DNA from: Micromonosporaceae bacterium
Lineage (GTDB): Bacteria > Actinomycetota > Actinomycetes > Mycobacteriales > Micromonosporaceae
Direction of reading: 5' to 3'
Assembly: GCA_019690055.1 (NCBI GenBank)
Contig: JADGGF010000031.1
Location: 1 to 18,037 of the forward strand
Length of the DNA stretch: 18,037 nt
Shown here: one piece after another, positions 1 to 7,171 of the stretch
How the letters are laid out: every line of letters begins with the position of its first letter
Numbering within the stretch: the stretch's first letter is position 1
Translations under genes and position numbers: made by a program
The notes under the pieces: generated by a model
The model's database searches: none
What the model was told of the DNA's origin: nothing
What the model saw: the letters and a program-made list of their open reading frames with translations, nothing else

Positions 1-136
1 CCTCCTGGGCAGGTCGCACTGCCCCACCCGCCCAAGAAGTCACCTCCTGGGCACGCAACACCGCCGCACGTGCCCAGAAAGTCACCTCCCGGGCAGGTCG
101 CACTGCCCCACCCGCCCAAAAGTCACCTCCTGGGCA
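1..136 (+). repeat. AAGTCAC short repeat cluster
   Basis: Three full copies of the 17-mer AAGTCACCTCCTGGGCA lie at 37-53, 79-95 (one change) and 120-136, and the tail of a fourth is at 1-11. Around each copy, GCCC-type and GGGC-type bases can pair (for example TGCCC 71-75 with GGGCA 91-95), so each unit could form a small stem-loop. A longer direct repeat is also present: 1-35 matches 85-119 at 34 of 35 positions. Two more copies occur at 1677-1735, beyond the LacI gene. The function is unknown; it looks like a dispersed intergenic repeat family. The cluster probably continues beyond the left edge. Confidence 0.85.
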
Positions 137-183
137 CGTCGCGCTGGCCCAACCCTCGCCGGCCGGTGACGATTTGGTGGATA

Positions 184-211
184 TTGTCCGGGTGCCCGGC
201 CGCACTACACT
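184..211 (+). promoter_or_regulatory. Probable promoter for the first LacI gene
   Basis: TTGTCC (184-189), a 16-bp spacer and TACACT (206-211) fit a sigma-70-type promoter. The predicted transcription start is about 218-219, exactly where an in-frame GTG lies, which suggests a leaderless mRNA. The spacer overlaps the palindrome CCGGGTGCCCGG (188-199), a possible autoregulatory operator. This is inferred from sequence only. Confidence 0.5.
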
Positions 212-218
212 GCGCGAT

Positions 219-1253
219 GTGACGGCGCAAGCGATCAGGCCGGGGCGGCGACGGGGTGAGGCCACCGTCGCGACCATCGCGCGCCTCGCCGGTGTCTCCC
301 CACCGACCGTTTCCAAGGTCCTCAATGGACGGTCAGGCGTGGCCGAGGATACCCGCGAGCGGGTGGAGGCACTGCTGCGGGAGCACGGCTACCGCCGGCC
401 CGACGCCGTCCTGCCCGCCGCGGTGCTCGAGGTTGTCTTCCACGCTCTCGAGGGTCAGGCCGCGGTGGCGATCATGCGTGGCGTGGAAGAGGTCGCCCGC
501 ACGCGCGAGCTCGCGGTCGGGTTCAGCGAGATCAGCGGCCGTAACAGTGACAAGCGCGGATGGGTCGAACAGGTGCTGGCCCGCCGCCCGACCGGCGTCA
601 TCGGCGTGTACGCGTCGTTCTCTCCGCGCGAGCAGGCCCGGTTCGCGGCCGCCGGCATTCCGCTGGTGGCGCTCGACCCGACCGGCGAGCCGCTGCACAC
701 GACGCCGTCGGTCGGCGCCGCCAACTGGAGCGGCGGACTCGCGGCTGCCCGGCACGTCATCGAGCTCGGGCACCGGCGGATCGCGGTGATCGGCGGACCG
801 GTGAGCTTCCTGTGCTCCCGCGCACGGCTCGACGGGTTCCACGCGGCCATGGACGAGGCCGGCATTCCGGTCGATCCCGCCCTGATCCGTCACGGTCGGT
901 TCATGTTCGACGACGGTCTGTCGCACGGGTTGGCCCTGCTGAAGTTCCGCGAGCCGCCCACGGCGATCATCTGCGGGGACGACCTGCAGGCGATGGGCGT
1001 CTACGAGGCGGCCCGGCAGCTCGGGCTGCGCATCCCGGACGACCTGTCGGTCATCGGCTTCGACGACATTGATTACGCGCAGTGGATGGGGCCGCCGTTG
1101 ACCACCGTGCGGCAGCCGCTGGCCAAGATGGGCGCCACCGCGGCCGAGCTGGTACTCATGCTCGCCGATGGCGAGGAGCCCACCCAGACCCGGGTGGAGC
1201 TCGCGACCTCCCTTATCGTCCGCGGCAGCACCGCCCCGCCTCGCCGTGCCTGA
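219..1253 (+). CDS. LacI-family transcriptional regulator (first)
   Basis: Probable sugar-responsive repressor. An N-terminal LacI helix-turn-helix is visible (TIARLAGVSPPTVSKVLNGR, about residues 17-36 from the chosen start), followed by a hinge and a periplasmic-binding-protein-like effector domain. The domain ends with the family hallmark LSVIGFDDIDYAQWMGPPL and LTTVRQPLAKMG. The start is uncertain: a TTG at 174 gives 359 aa. GTG 219 gives 344 aa, fits usual family length, and coincides with the start of transcription predicted from the promoter at 184-211, so I prefer it. No Shine-Dalgarno is seen for either. The gene is followed by a promoter with a palindromic operator (1329-1374), a likely target. 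Its C-terminal half resembles the LacI protein at 9625, so a related xylan-type ligand is plausible but unproven. Confidence 0.88.
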   Translation: MTAQAIRPGRRRGEATVATIARLAGVSPPTVSKVLNGRSGVAEDTRERVEALLREHGYRRPDAVLPAAVLEVVFHALEGQAAVAIMRGVEEVARTRELAVGFSEISGRNSDKRGWVEQVLARRPTGVIGVYASFSPREQARFAAAGIPLVALDPTGEPLHTTPSVGAANWSGGLAAARHVIELGHRRIAVIGGPVSFLCSRARLDGFHAAMDEAGIPVDPALIRHGRFMFDDGLSHGLALLKFREPPTAIICGDDLQAMGVYEAARQLGLRIPDDLSVIGFDDIDYAQWMGPPLTTVRQPLAKMGATAAELVLMLADGEEPTQTRVELATSLIVRGSTAPPRRA

Positions 1254-1328
1254 CGGCGACTCGCCCCGCCTCGCCAGACGCGGCTGATCAGGCATCGACA
1301 GAACCGCAACCGGGCGGGCTCGCATCCA

Positions 1329-1374
1329 TTGACGAACCGTACGGTCTCGGCTACCTTCGTGTCGAAAGCTTTCG
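1329..1374 (+). promoter_or_regulatory. Promoter with CGAAAGCTTTCG operator
   Basis: TTGACG (1329-1334), a 17-bp spacer and TACCTT (1352-1357) form a well-spaced promoter. The perfect 12-bp palindrome CGAAAGCTTTCG (1363-1374) sits at the predicted start of transcription, a classic repressor position. A second looser GAAACCTTTC follows at 1386-1395, and a 10-bp palindrome ACCGTACGGT lies in the spacer (1336-1345). CGAA/TTCG inverted repeats have been linked to xylan-gene control in Streptomyces (from memory). The neighbouring LacI protein (219-1253) is the obvious candidate to bind. Confidence 0.7.
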
Positions 1375-1444
1375 TACCGCCTGCAGAAACCTTTCCACGC
1401 TCTCGGCCGCCGGGACCCCAGACCGTCCCCTGGGAGGAACGTCC

Positions 1445-1540
1445 ATGCCGTCTCCCGCACGGTTCCAGGCCACACACACGGGTGACAGCGGACGGCCCGC
1501 CTCGTTCACGCTCAACGGGGCGATGTGTACCGTCGCGTGA
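1445..1540 (+). pseudogene. 31-codon ORF, possible remnant of a truncated gene
   Basis: ATG 1445 is preceded by a strong Shine-Dalgarno (GGGAGGA, 1432-1438, 6-nt spacing) and a good promoter 90 bp upstream, yet the frame stops after 31 codons. The end of the peptide, SFTLNGAMCTVA, resembles the first beta-strand of [2Fe-2S] subunits of the xanthine dehydrogenase/CO dehydrogenase type, where a TLNG-x-x-x-x-V pattern begins the protein. No downstream continuation of such a protein (cysteine motifs) was found in any frame before the repeats at 1677. The best reading is a gene start left after a deletion. A genuine short leader peptide is the alternative. The family match is a short pattern and is weak. 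Confidence 0.4.
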
Positions 1541-1848
1541 CCCGCCCGGTCCCCGGTGGGTGCGCTCGATGGCGACGGGCGTACCCGCCGGGGACCCATT
1601 CGTCGCTGCGTCCTTGCGGCGGTGGCCGAGTGGGGCGCGCAGTGCGGGCGGGCCCGTTCCACCACGCCACCCCGAGAAGTCACTTTCTGGGCACCGGAGG
1701 GCACCGCCCGACCCCAGAAAGTCACCTCTTGGGCACCCCGGCCCGTCTGGGCAGTCAGGAGCGTGGCCGGGCGGTGGGAGCAGGCGAACGGGCGCCGTGC
1801 CCGGACGGCGGCGACAGGCGCGACAACGACGAGGAGGAACAGCGACGC
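1541..1848. other. Gene-free stretch upstream of the deacetylase
   Basis: No convincing gene was found. The stretch holds two AAGTCAC repeats (1677-1735) and, at its end, a purine-rich ribosome binding site GAGGAGG (1831-1837) for the deacetylase. No clear promoter is visible, so the deacetylase may be read from the promoter at 1329-1357, making this a long 5' leader. Confidence 0.5.
1677..1735 (+). repeat. AAGTCAC short repeat pair
   Basis: Two diverged copies of the 17-mer seen at the left edge lie here in the same orientation: AAGTCACTTTCTGGGCA (1677-1693) and AAGTCACCTCTTGGGCA (1719-1735). With the cluster at 1-136 they bracket the LacI gene and the orphan promoter. Confidence 0.8.
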
Positions 1849-2448
1849 ATGGATGTGCTGGAGACCGTACCGGGTGACCGGTCGGTGTGCCTGACCTTCG
1901 ACGACGGCCCCAACCCGGTCGACACCCCGCGGCTGTTGGCGGTGCTGCGTCGGCACGAGGTGCGGGCGGTCTTCTTCCTGCTCGGCCAGTTCGCGCTCAA
2001 GTACCCCGACATCGTCCGTGCGATCGCCGCCGACGGCCACCGGCTGGGCAACCACGGCATGCACCACGACGACCTGACCGACTGGCCGGAGGATCGGATC
2101 GAGGCGGAGCTGCGCGAGGCCACCGAGGCGATCAGCTCTGCCGCTCCCGGCAGCCCGATCGAGTACTTCCGCGCTCCCTATGGGGGGTGGGGGCGTTCGC
2201 CCGGCGTCGCGGCAGCGCTCGGGCTGCGCCCCGTGGGCTGGCGGCTCGCGATCGGCGACTGGCGGCCGCCCGGCACGGACGTCCTCGTCGAGCGCATCAC
2301 CACCGGCGTCACCCCCGGCGCCATCGTGCTGCTGCACGACGGGGGCGGCGACCGCCACCAGACGGTTGAGGCGGTCGACGCGGCGATCCCACTCCTGCGG
2401 GCCGAGGGCTGGACGTTCACGCTGCCCGCCGACGCCGTCAGAGAGTGA
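1849..2448 (+). CDS. NodB-domain polysaccharide deacetylase (CE4), cytosolic
   Basis: Metal-dependent deacetylase removing N- or O-acetyl groups from a sugar polymer or oligomer. All core CE4 motifs are visible in 199 aa: TFDDG with D18/D19 (catalytic base and metal ligand), the metal-binding H69-x3-H73 in NHGMHHDDL, RAPYG (108-112), DWRPPG (137-142) and LLHDG with H163. It is a bare NodB domain with no signal peptide or membrane segment, so it should act in the cytosol. ATG 1849 was chosen because it lies behind GAGGAGG and just ahead of the domain; the open frame upstream runs through the repeats. The stop overlaps the end of the convergent GH10 gene by 11 bp. Given the neighbours, deacetylation of imported acetyl-xylo-oligosaccharides is an attractive inference. 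Chito-oligosaccharide or peptidoglycan fragments are alternatives. Confidence 0.9.
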   Translation: MDVLETVPGDRSVCLTFDDGPNPVDTPRLLAVLRRHEVRAVFFLLGQFALKYPDIVRAIAADGHRLGNHGMHHDDLTDWPEDRIEAELREATEAISSAAPGSPIEYFRAPYGGWGRSPGVAAALGLRPVGWRLAIGDWRPPGTDVLVERITTGVTPGAIVLLHDGGGDRHQTVEAVDAAIPLLRAEGWTFTLPADAVRE

Positions 2449-3739
2449 CGTCGATCTCCGCCGTACCCGTGGGAAGCGTGAACGACGCGGCGGAGCCGTT
2501 CAACCGGCACCGGTACTGGCCGGCGAACGCGTGCACCTGGAACCGGCCCGCGCCGTCGGTACGGACCGTGGTCGGGGCCAGCCACCAGTCGCCGCGGATC
2601 AGGCCGTGCAGCGCGTGGTACGACGGCTTCTCGGTGCCGTCAGCCCGCACCAGCCCGGCGGGAGCGTTCAGCCACGCGCCGGCGTCCGACAGCCCCCAGT
2701 AGGTGATGGACTCCACCGCCGGATGCGCCACCAGGCTCCGGTAGTGCCGCACGATCTCCTCGGCCTGCCGCTGCTCACCCTCCGGTGTGGACGGCCACGA
2801 GGACACCTGCCAGTCATTGAGATCGACGATGTGCGGTGGCATCAGCTCCCCGGAGACCAGGGTGGTCTCCGTCATCTGGATCGGCAGACCGTACCGGGCG
2901 AACCGGTCCACAGTGGAGACGATCTGCTCCTCGCCCCGGTAGCCCTGGTGCATGTGCGTCTGCAGCCCGATGGCGTCGATGGTGATCCCGGCGGCCAGGC
3001 ACTCCTCGATGAGGTGCTCGTAGTCGACCGACAGGTCGAAGTCGTTAAGCACCAGGCGGGCGGACGGGTTCGCCTCCCGAGCCGCCTCGAACGCCAGCCG
3101 AACCATCGCCACCCGACCCCGGACCGCCGCCAGCCGGGTGACCGCGTTGTCCTCCTTCTCGAAGACCGGCATGATGACGACTTCGTTGATGGCGTCCCAC
3201 AGGTCGATCAGTCCGGCGAACGCCGACACGTCCCGGCGGACCCGGTCCCGGATCGCCGTCTCGACCTCGTCCAAGGGGAGGCCGAGCAGCCACGGCGGGG
3301 CGAGCGTGTGCCACACGAGCGGATGGCCCTTCACCGGCACCCCGCGCTCGACGAACCAGGCGGCCGCCGCCCGCAGGCGCCGCGTGTCCGGCGCTCCCCG
3401 CACCGGCTCGAAGCGCGCCCAGTAGAACGGCAGCGTCACCTGGTTGAACAGCGCCAACCACTGCTGGGCCAGCCGCTCGTCCCGCTCCCGCGCCTCGCCC
3501 GTGGACTCGCCGTTGGCCAACGGAATGAGACTGAAGCCGATGTTGCCGAACCCGAAGGCGTGGCGGGTCTGCTCGACGATCAGCTCGCGGTCGGCAATCG
3601 GCGCGCCGTCCCGGTCGCGCAGGGTGACCGTGGCGTGCCCGAGCCGGTGGGCGACCGTCGGGTCACCCACCGACCGTACGGTTGCGCCGGACGGGGTCGT
3701 GGCTGGACCGTCCTGTTGGGACGGTCTCACTACCACCAT
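2438..3739 (-). CDS. GH10 endo-1,4-beta-xylanase, no signal peptide
   Basis: Family 10 glycoside hydrolase that would cut beta-1,4-xylosidic bonds. The 433-aa protein has KGHPLVWH (137-144), the acid/base Glu186 in WDAINE, LNDFD (231-235) and the nucleophile Glu291 in QMTETT, where most GH10 enzymes have ITELD. A beta-rich stretch precedes the barrel (about 35-65, ending FGFGNIGF), and another follows it (about 385-433). No signal peptide is present, so it is probably an intracellular enzyme acting on imported xylo-oligosaccharides. ATG 3739 lies 8 nt after the GH3 stop, with an AGGTG-type ribosome site overlapping that stop, so translation is probably coupled. It is the last gene of the operon, and its 3' end overlaps the convergent deacetylase. 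Confidence 0.92.
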   Translation of the reverse strand: MVVVRPSQQDGPATTPSGATVRSVGDPTVAHRLGHATVTLRDRDGAPIADRELIVEQTRHAFGFGNIGFSLIPLANGESTGEARERDERLAQQWLALFNQVTLPFYWARFEPVRGAPDTRRLRAAAAWFVERGVPVKGHPLVWHTLAPPWLLGLPLDEVETAIRDRVRRDVSAFAGLIDLWDAINEVVIMPVFEKEDNAVTRLAAVRGRVAMVRLAFEAAREANPSARLVLNDFDLSVDYEHLIEECLAAGITIDAIGLQTHMHQGYRGEEQIVSTVDRFARYGLPIQMTETTLVSGELMPPHIVDLNDWQVSSWPSTPEGEQRQAEEIVRHYRSLVAHPAVESITYWGLSDAGAWLNAPAGLVRADGTEKPSYHALHGLIRGDWWLAPTTVRTDGAGRFQVHAFAGQYRCRLNGSAASFTLPTGTAEIDVTL

Positions 3740-3747
3740 CTCGCACC

Positions 3748-6168
3748 TCAGCTGAGCACGGCGGTGGTGGTCCACCGCGGTGAATCCTTGGAGATCGGAT
3801 GCACCGGACCGTCGAGCACGGTTCGGGCCTCCGCCAACCGAGTGGCGCTCGTGCCGACCCACAGTTCGATGTCGCCCGGCTCCACGATGCGCCGGTACTG
3901 GCGGTCGGAGAAGGCCAGGCGGGTCGTGGGCACCGAGAACCGCACCGTCGCCGACTGACCGGGGGCCAGGTGCAGGCGGTGGTAGCCGAGCAGCGCGGCG
4001 ACCGGCCGGGTGATGGAGGCGACCGGGTCGTGACCGTACAGGTGGATGACCTCGTCGCCGGCGACCTGACCCGTGTTGGTCACGGTCACCGTGGCCTCGA
4101 TCGCCCCGTCGGTCGGCACCCGTTCCGATACCGTGAGATTTGAATATTCGAACGTGGTGTAGGACAGTCCGTGACCGAACGGCGCGACCGGCGTGGTCTC
4201 GAGGTTGGTGACCTCGTGTCCCCGGCCCAGATTCGGGTGCAGGTACGTGTACGGCTGGGCGCCGGCCGACTGCGGCAGGCTCACCGGCAGCTTTCCGGAC
4301 GGGTTGACCCGCCCGGAGAGGATGCCGGCGATCGCGCAGGAACCCTCCTCGCCCGGGAAGAAGGCCTGCAGCACGGCGGCGCACTGCTGCACGGCCCACC
4401 CGATCGCGTACGGCCGGCCGGTCAGCAGCACGAGGACGACCGGCTTGCCGGTGGCGAGCACCGCCTCGGCCAGCTCCCGCTGGACTCCGGGCAGCTCCAA
4501 CGAGTCACGGTCGCACCCCTCACCGACCGTGCCCCGCCCGAACAGCCCGGCGTGGTCGCCCAGTACCAGCACCGCCACGTCGGCGTCCGTCGCGGCGGCC
4601 ACCGCCTCGGCGAAGCCAGACCGATCCTCGTCGTCCACCCCGCAGCCACGCACGGCGACCACCCGGTCCGGCCCCAACTCCGCCCGCAGAGCCTCGACGA
4701 CCGTCGGCGCCTCGAAACCCGTCTCCACGCCGGGGTGCTGCACCAGCACGTGGTTGAGGAAGGAGTAGCAGCCGAACAGTGCGCCCTGGCGGTCGGCGTT
4801 CGGCCCGATCACCGCCACCCGCGCTCCCGCCGACAGCGGCAGCGTCCCGTCGTTGGCGACCAGCACGACCGACTCCTCGGCCAGCCGGCGCGCGATCTCC
4901 CGGTGCTCGGGGCCGTCCAGCACGACGCCGGTGGGCGGCGCGTCGTCGAAGGTGGCGTCGAGCAGGCCGAGCTCGAGCTTCTGCCGCAGCACCCGCAGCA
5001 CGGCCCGGTCGATGAGGGCCATGTCGATCGCGCCCTCGCGCACCTTGGCCAGCAGCGGCCCGGTGTAGGCGTCCCCGGTCGGCAGTTCCACGTCGACGCC
5101 AGCGGTCAACGCCAGCACCGCCGCGTCGCCCAGATCGCCCGCCACCTTGTGCAGGTGGTGCAGGAAGGCGACCCCGAAGTAGTCGGCCACCACGACACCG
5201 TCGAAGCCCCACTGCTCGCGCAGCACCCCGGTCAACAGCGTCGAGTCGGACGCCGTCGGCACTCCGTCGATCTCGGCGTAGGAATGCATGACCGACCGCG
5301 CGTTCCCGTCGAGCACCGCCATCTCGAACGGGATCAGCATGACGTCGGCCAGCTCCCGCGGGCCCATGTGCACCGGTGCGAAGTTGCGCCCCGCCCGAGA
5401 GTTCGAGTAGCCCACGAAGTGCTTCAGGGTCGCGTGCACCCCCTGCGACTGCAGGCCGCGCACGAAGGCGGTGCCGAGCGTGCCGACGACGTACGGATCC
5501 TCCGAGATGCATTCATCGACCCGCCCCCACCGCGGGTCACGGACCACGTCGAGCACCGGGGCGAGCCCTTGGTGTATCCCCAGCGCGCGCATCGACGCCC
5601 CGATCGCCGCGCCCATCCGCTCCACCAGCTCCGGGTCGCACGCCGCTCCCCAGGCCAGCGGGGTGGGGTAGGTCGCGGCCTTCCACGCCGCCAGCCCGGT
5701 CAGGATCTCCTCGTGCACAATCGCCGGGATGCCCAGACGTGTGCGCGTCACCAGCCCGCGCTGGAACTCCCACAACCAGGCCGCCCGCTCCTCGGCATTT
5801 ACCGGGCGCGTCCCGTAGACCCGGGTCAGGTGCCCCAGACCGTGCGCGGAGAACTCGGTCAGGCTCGCCGGCTCGTCGAACTCACCCTGCAACGGCGCGA
5901 CCGACTCACCGTCCCCCTTCTCCCAGAAGCCCACGAGCTGGGCGAGCTTCTCCTCGATGGTCATCGACGCGAGCAGGCCCAGCAGCCGGTCGCGGTCCGC
6001 CCCGCTCAGCCCGTCGAGGGCCGACAACGCGAGGGCATTCACCACCGTCCCGCGCTCCGGGCCGCCATCCATTGTGGATGGTTGCGATTGGCTCGGCGGG
6101 ACTGAGCCTACGTCACCGTCCATCTCCGGACGCGGTGCCGGCGCCTCCGCCGCACGGACCTCGGTCAT
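3748..6168 (-). CDS. GH3 beta-xylosidase/beta-glucosidase, cytosolic
   Basis: Releases monosaccharides from the non-reducing ends of oligosaccharides. The protein has 806 aa: a GH3 N-terminal barrel with RDPRWGR (210-216), KHF (249-251) and the nucleophile Asp329 in GFDGVVVADY; then the alpha/beta sandwich domain (about 420-640); then a C-terminal fibronectin-III-like domain (about 680-775, TVTNTGQVAGDEV). No signal peptide is seen. ATG 6168 follows GAGGGGAAG at suitable spacing; ATGs at codons 16 and 33 are alternatives, since the first 45 residues are low-complexity. The gene lies between the sugar permeases and GH10, as bxlA does in the Streptomyces xylobiose operon, which favours beta-xylosidase. 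GH3 substrate specificity cannot be fixed from motifs alone. Confidence 0.93.
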   Translation of the reverse strand: MTEVRAAEAPAPRPEMDGDVGSVPPSQSQPSTMDGGPERGTVVNALALSALDGLSGADRDRLLGLLASMTIEEKLAQLVGFWEKGDGESVAPLQGEFDEPASLTEFSAHGLGHLTRVYGTRPVNAEERAAWLWEFQRGLVTRTRLGIPAIVHEEILTGLAAWKAATYPTPLAWGAACDPELVERMGAAIGASMRALGIHQGLAPVLDVVRDPRWGRVDECISEDPYVVGTLGTAFVRGLQSQGVHATLKHFVGYSNSRAGRNFAPVHMGPRELADVMLIPFEMAVLDGNARSVMHSYAEIDGVPTASDSTLLTGVLREQWGFDGVVVADYFGVAFLHHLHKVAGDLGDAAVLALTAGVDVELPTGDAYTGPLLAKVREGAIDMALIDRAVLRVLRQKLELGLLDATFDDAPPTGVVLDGPEHREIARRLAEESVVLVANDGTLPLSAGARVAVIGPNADRQGALFGCYSFLNHVLVQHPGVETGFEAPTVVEALRAELGPDRVVAVRGCGVDDEDRSGFAEAVAAATDADVAVLVLGDHAGLFGRGTVGEGCDRDSLELPGVQRELAEAVLATGKPVVLVLLTGRPYAIGWAVQQCAAVLQAFFPGEEGSCAIAGILSGRVNPSGKLPVSLPQSAGAQPYTYLHPNLGRGHEVTNLETTPVAPFGHGLSYTTFEYSNLTVSERVPTDGAIEATVTVTNTGQVAGDEVIHLYGHDPVASITRPVAALLGYHRLHLAPGQSATVRFSVPTTRLAFSDRQYRRIVEPGDIELWVGTSATRLAEARTVLDGPVHPISKDSPRWTTTAVLS

Positions 6169-6306
6169 GTGGTGCTTCCCCTCAAGCGCGTTGCTGTTCC
6201 TACATACGGCGATCGGCGAGCCGTACGGTCACACATCGGCGACGGCGCCCCGGATCCGAGGCGCACGCCGCCGCGGTCTGGTCGACTGATTCCCCGTCTC
6301 CTCCTC
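6169..6306 (-). promoter_or_regulatory. Intergenic gap with imperfect hairpin between permease and GH3
   Basis: This 138-bp gap separates the transporter genes from the hydrolases on the same strand. At 6237-6270 the arms CGGCG/CGCCG and GGCGC/GCGCC can form an interrupted stem. It could act as a processing or partial-termination site that keeps hydrolase expression below that of the transporter. No T-run and no convincing second promoter were seen. Confidence 0.3.
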
Positions 6307-7167
6307 TCAGCCCTTGACCGCGCCCGTCAGGCCGCCCACGATCTGGCGCTCCGCGAACAGGAAGAACAACAGCGCGGGCATCATCGACAGCGAGGTGTAC
6401 GCGAGGATCGCGGCCGTGTCCGAGCTGTACTGGCCCTGGAACTGCTGAACACCCAGCGGGAGGGTGTAGAGGTTCTGGTTGTTGAGGATCAACATCGGCA
6501 GCAGGAAGGCGTTCCAGCTCGCCACGAACGTGATGACCCCGACGGTGACCAGGGCTGGCCGGGACAGCGGCAGCAGGATCCGCCAGAAGAATCCAATCTT
6601 TGAAGATCCATCAATCATCGCGGCGTCCTCCAGCTCGTTCGGGATAGCGAGCAGGAACGGCCGCAGGATCACGATGGTCAGCGGCAGCCCGTACGCGATC
6701 TGCGGCAGGATCACGCCCGCCCAGTTGTTGTCGAGGCTGAGGTCGCGCAGCAGCAGGTACAGCGGCAGGATGCCCGCCGCCGCCGGGAAGAGCAGACCGA
6801 GAACGAAGTAGGTGTAGAGCATCTCCCGGCCCCGGAACCGGTAGCGCGACAGCGCGAACGCCGCGCAGACGCCCAGCACGACGACGCCGAGCGTGGTGCC
6901 GAGCGCGACGAACGTGCTGTTGCCCACGTACCGCCAGAACCGGCCCGCGCTGATCACCCGGAGGTAGGTGTCGAAGACCCACGGGTTCGGCAGCCCGGCC
7001 GGGTTCGCGGCAATCTGGCCGGCGGTGCGGAAGCCGCCGAGGATCACGTACACGACCGGGACGATGGACACGCCCGCGACCGCGAGGGCCAGACCGTACG
7101 TGAGCGCGCTGGTCCAGGGGTTTCCGCGCCGCCGCCGGCGCGGCAGTGCGACCGCGTGCGTCGCCAT
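6307..7167 (-). CDS. ABC sugar transporter permease, MalG type
   Basis: Inner-membrane subunit of a carbohydrate (CUT1) importer, 286 aa. After a basic cytoplasmic N-terminus (RRRRR, 10-14) there are about six hydrophobic segments, starting near 21-45. The EAA loop that docks the ATPase is visible as EDAAMIDGSSKIGFFWRILLP (first and last residues about 180 and 200). ATG 7167 follows AAAGGAG in the end of the upstream permease gene, with only 4 nt between genes. It pairs with the MalF-type permease and the binding protein upstream. The substrate is inferred from the operon to be xylo-oligosaccharides. Confidence 0.93.
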   Translation of the reverse strand: MATHAVALPRRRRRGNPWTSALTYGLALAVAGVSIVPVVYVILGGFRTAGQIAANPAGLPNPWVFDTYLRVISAGRFWRYVGNSTFVALGTTLGVVVLGVCAAFALSRYRFRGREMLYTYFVLGLLFPAAAGILPLYLLLRDLSLDNNWAGVILPQIAYGLPLTIVILRPFLLAIPNELEDAAMIDGSSKIGFFWRILLPLSRPALVTVGVITFVASWNAFLLPMLILNNQNLYTLPLGVQQFQGQYSSDTAAILAYTSLSMMPALLFFLFAERQIVGGLTGAVKG

Positions 7168-7171
7168 GCTT

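Noticed and set aside
1232..1275. 14-bp direct repeat CGCCCCGCCTCGCC across the first LacI stop codon
   Set aside because: Only two copies of a very GC-rich, low-complexity string; likely chance or a small slippage event.
333..1475. Long minus-strand open frame opposite the first LacI gene
   Set aside because: High-GC shadow of the LacI gene; no domain and Arg/Pro/Gly-rich composition without a ribosome site.
3673..3682. ACCGTACGGT palindrome inside the GH10 gene, identical to that at 1336-1345
   Set aside because: A 10-bp palindrome of common high-GC codons within coding sequence; CCGTACGG-like strings recur across the window, so shared regulation is not supported.
4171..6105. 644-codon plus-strand open frame opposite the GH3 gene
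   Set aside because: Composition (runs of Arg, Gln, His) is typical of antisense shadows; the GH3 on the other strand has intact catalytic motifs.
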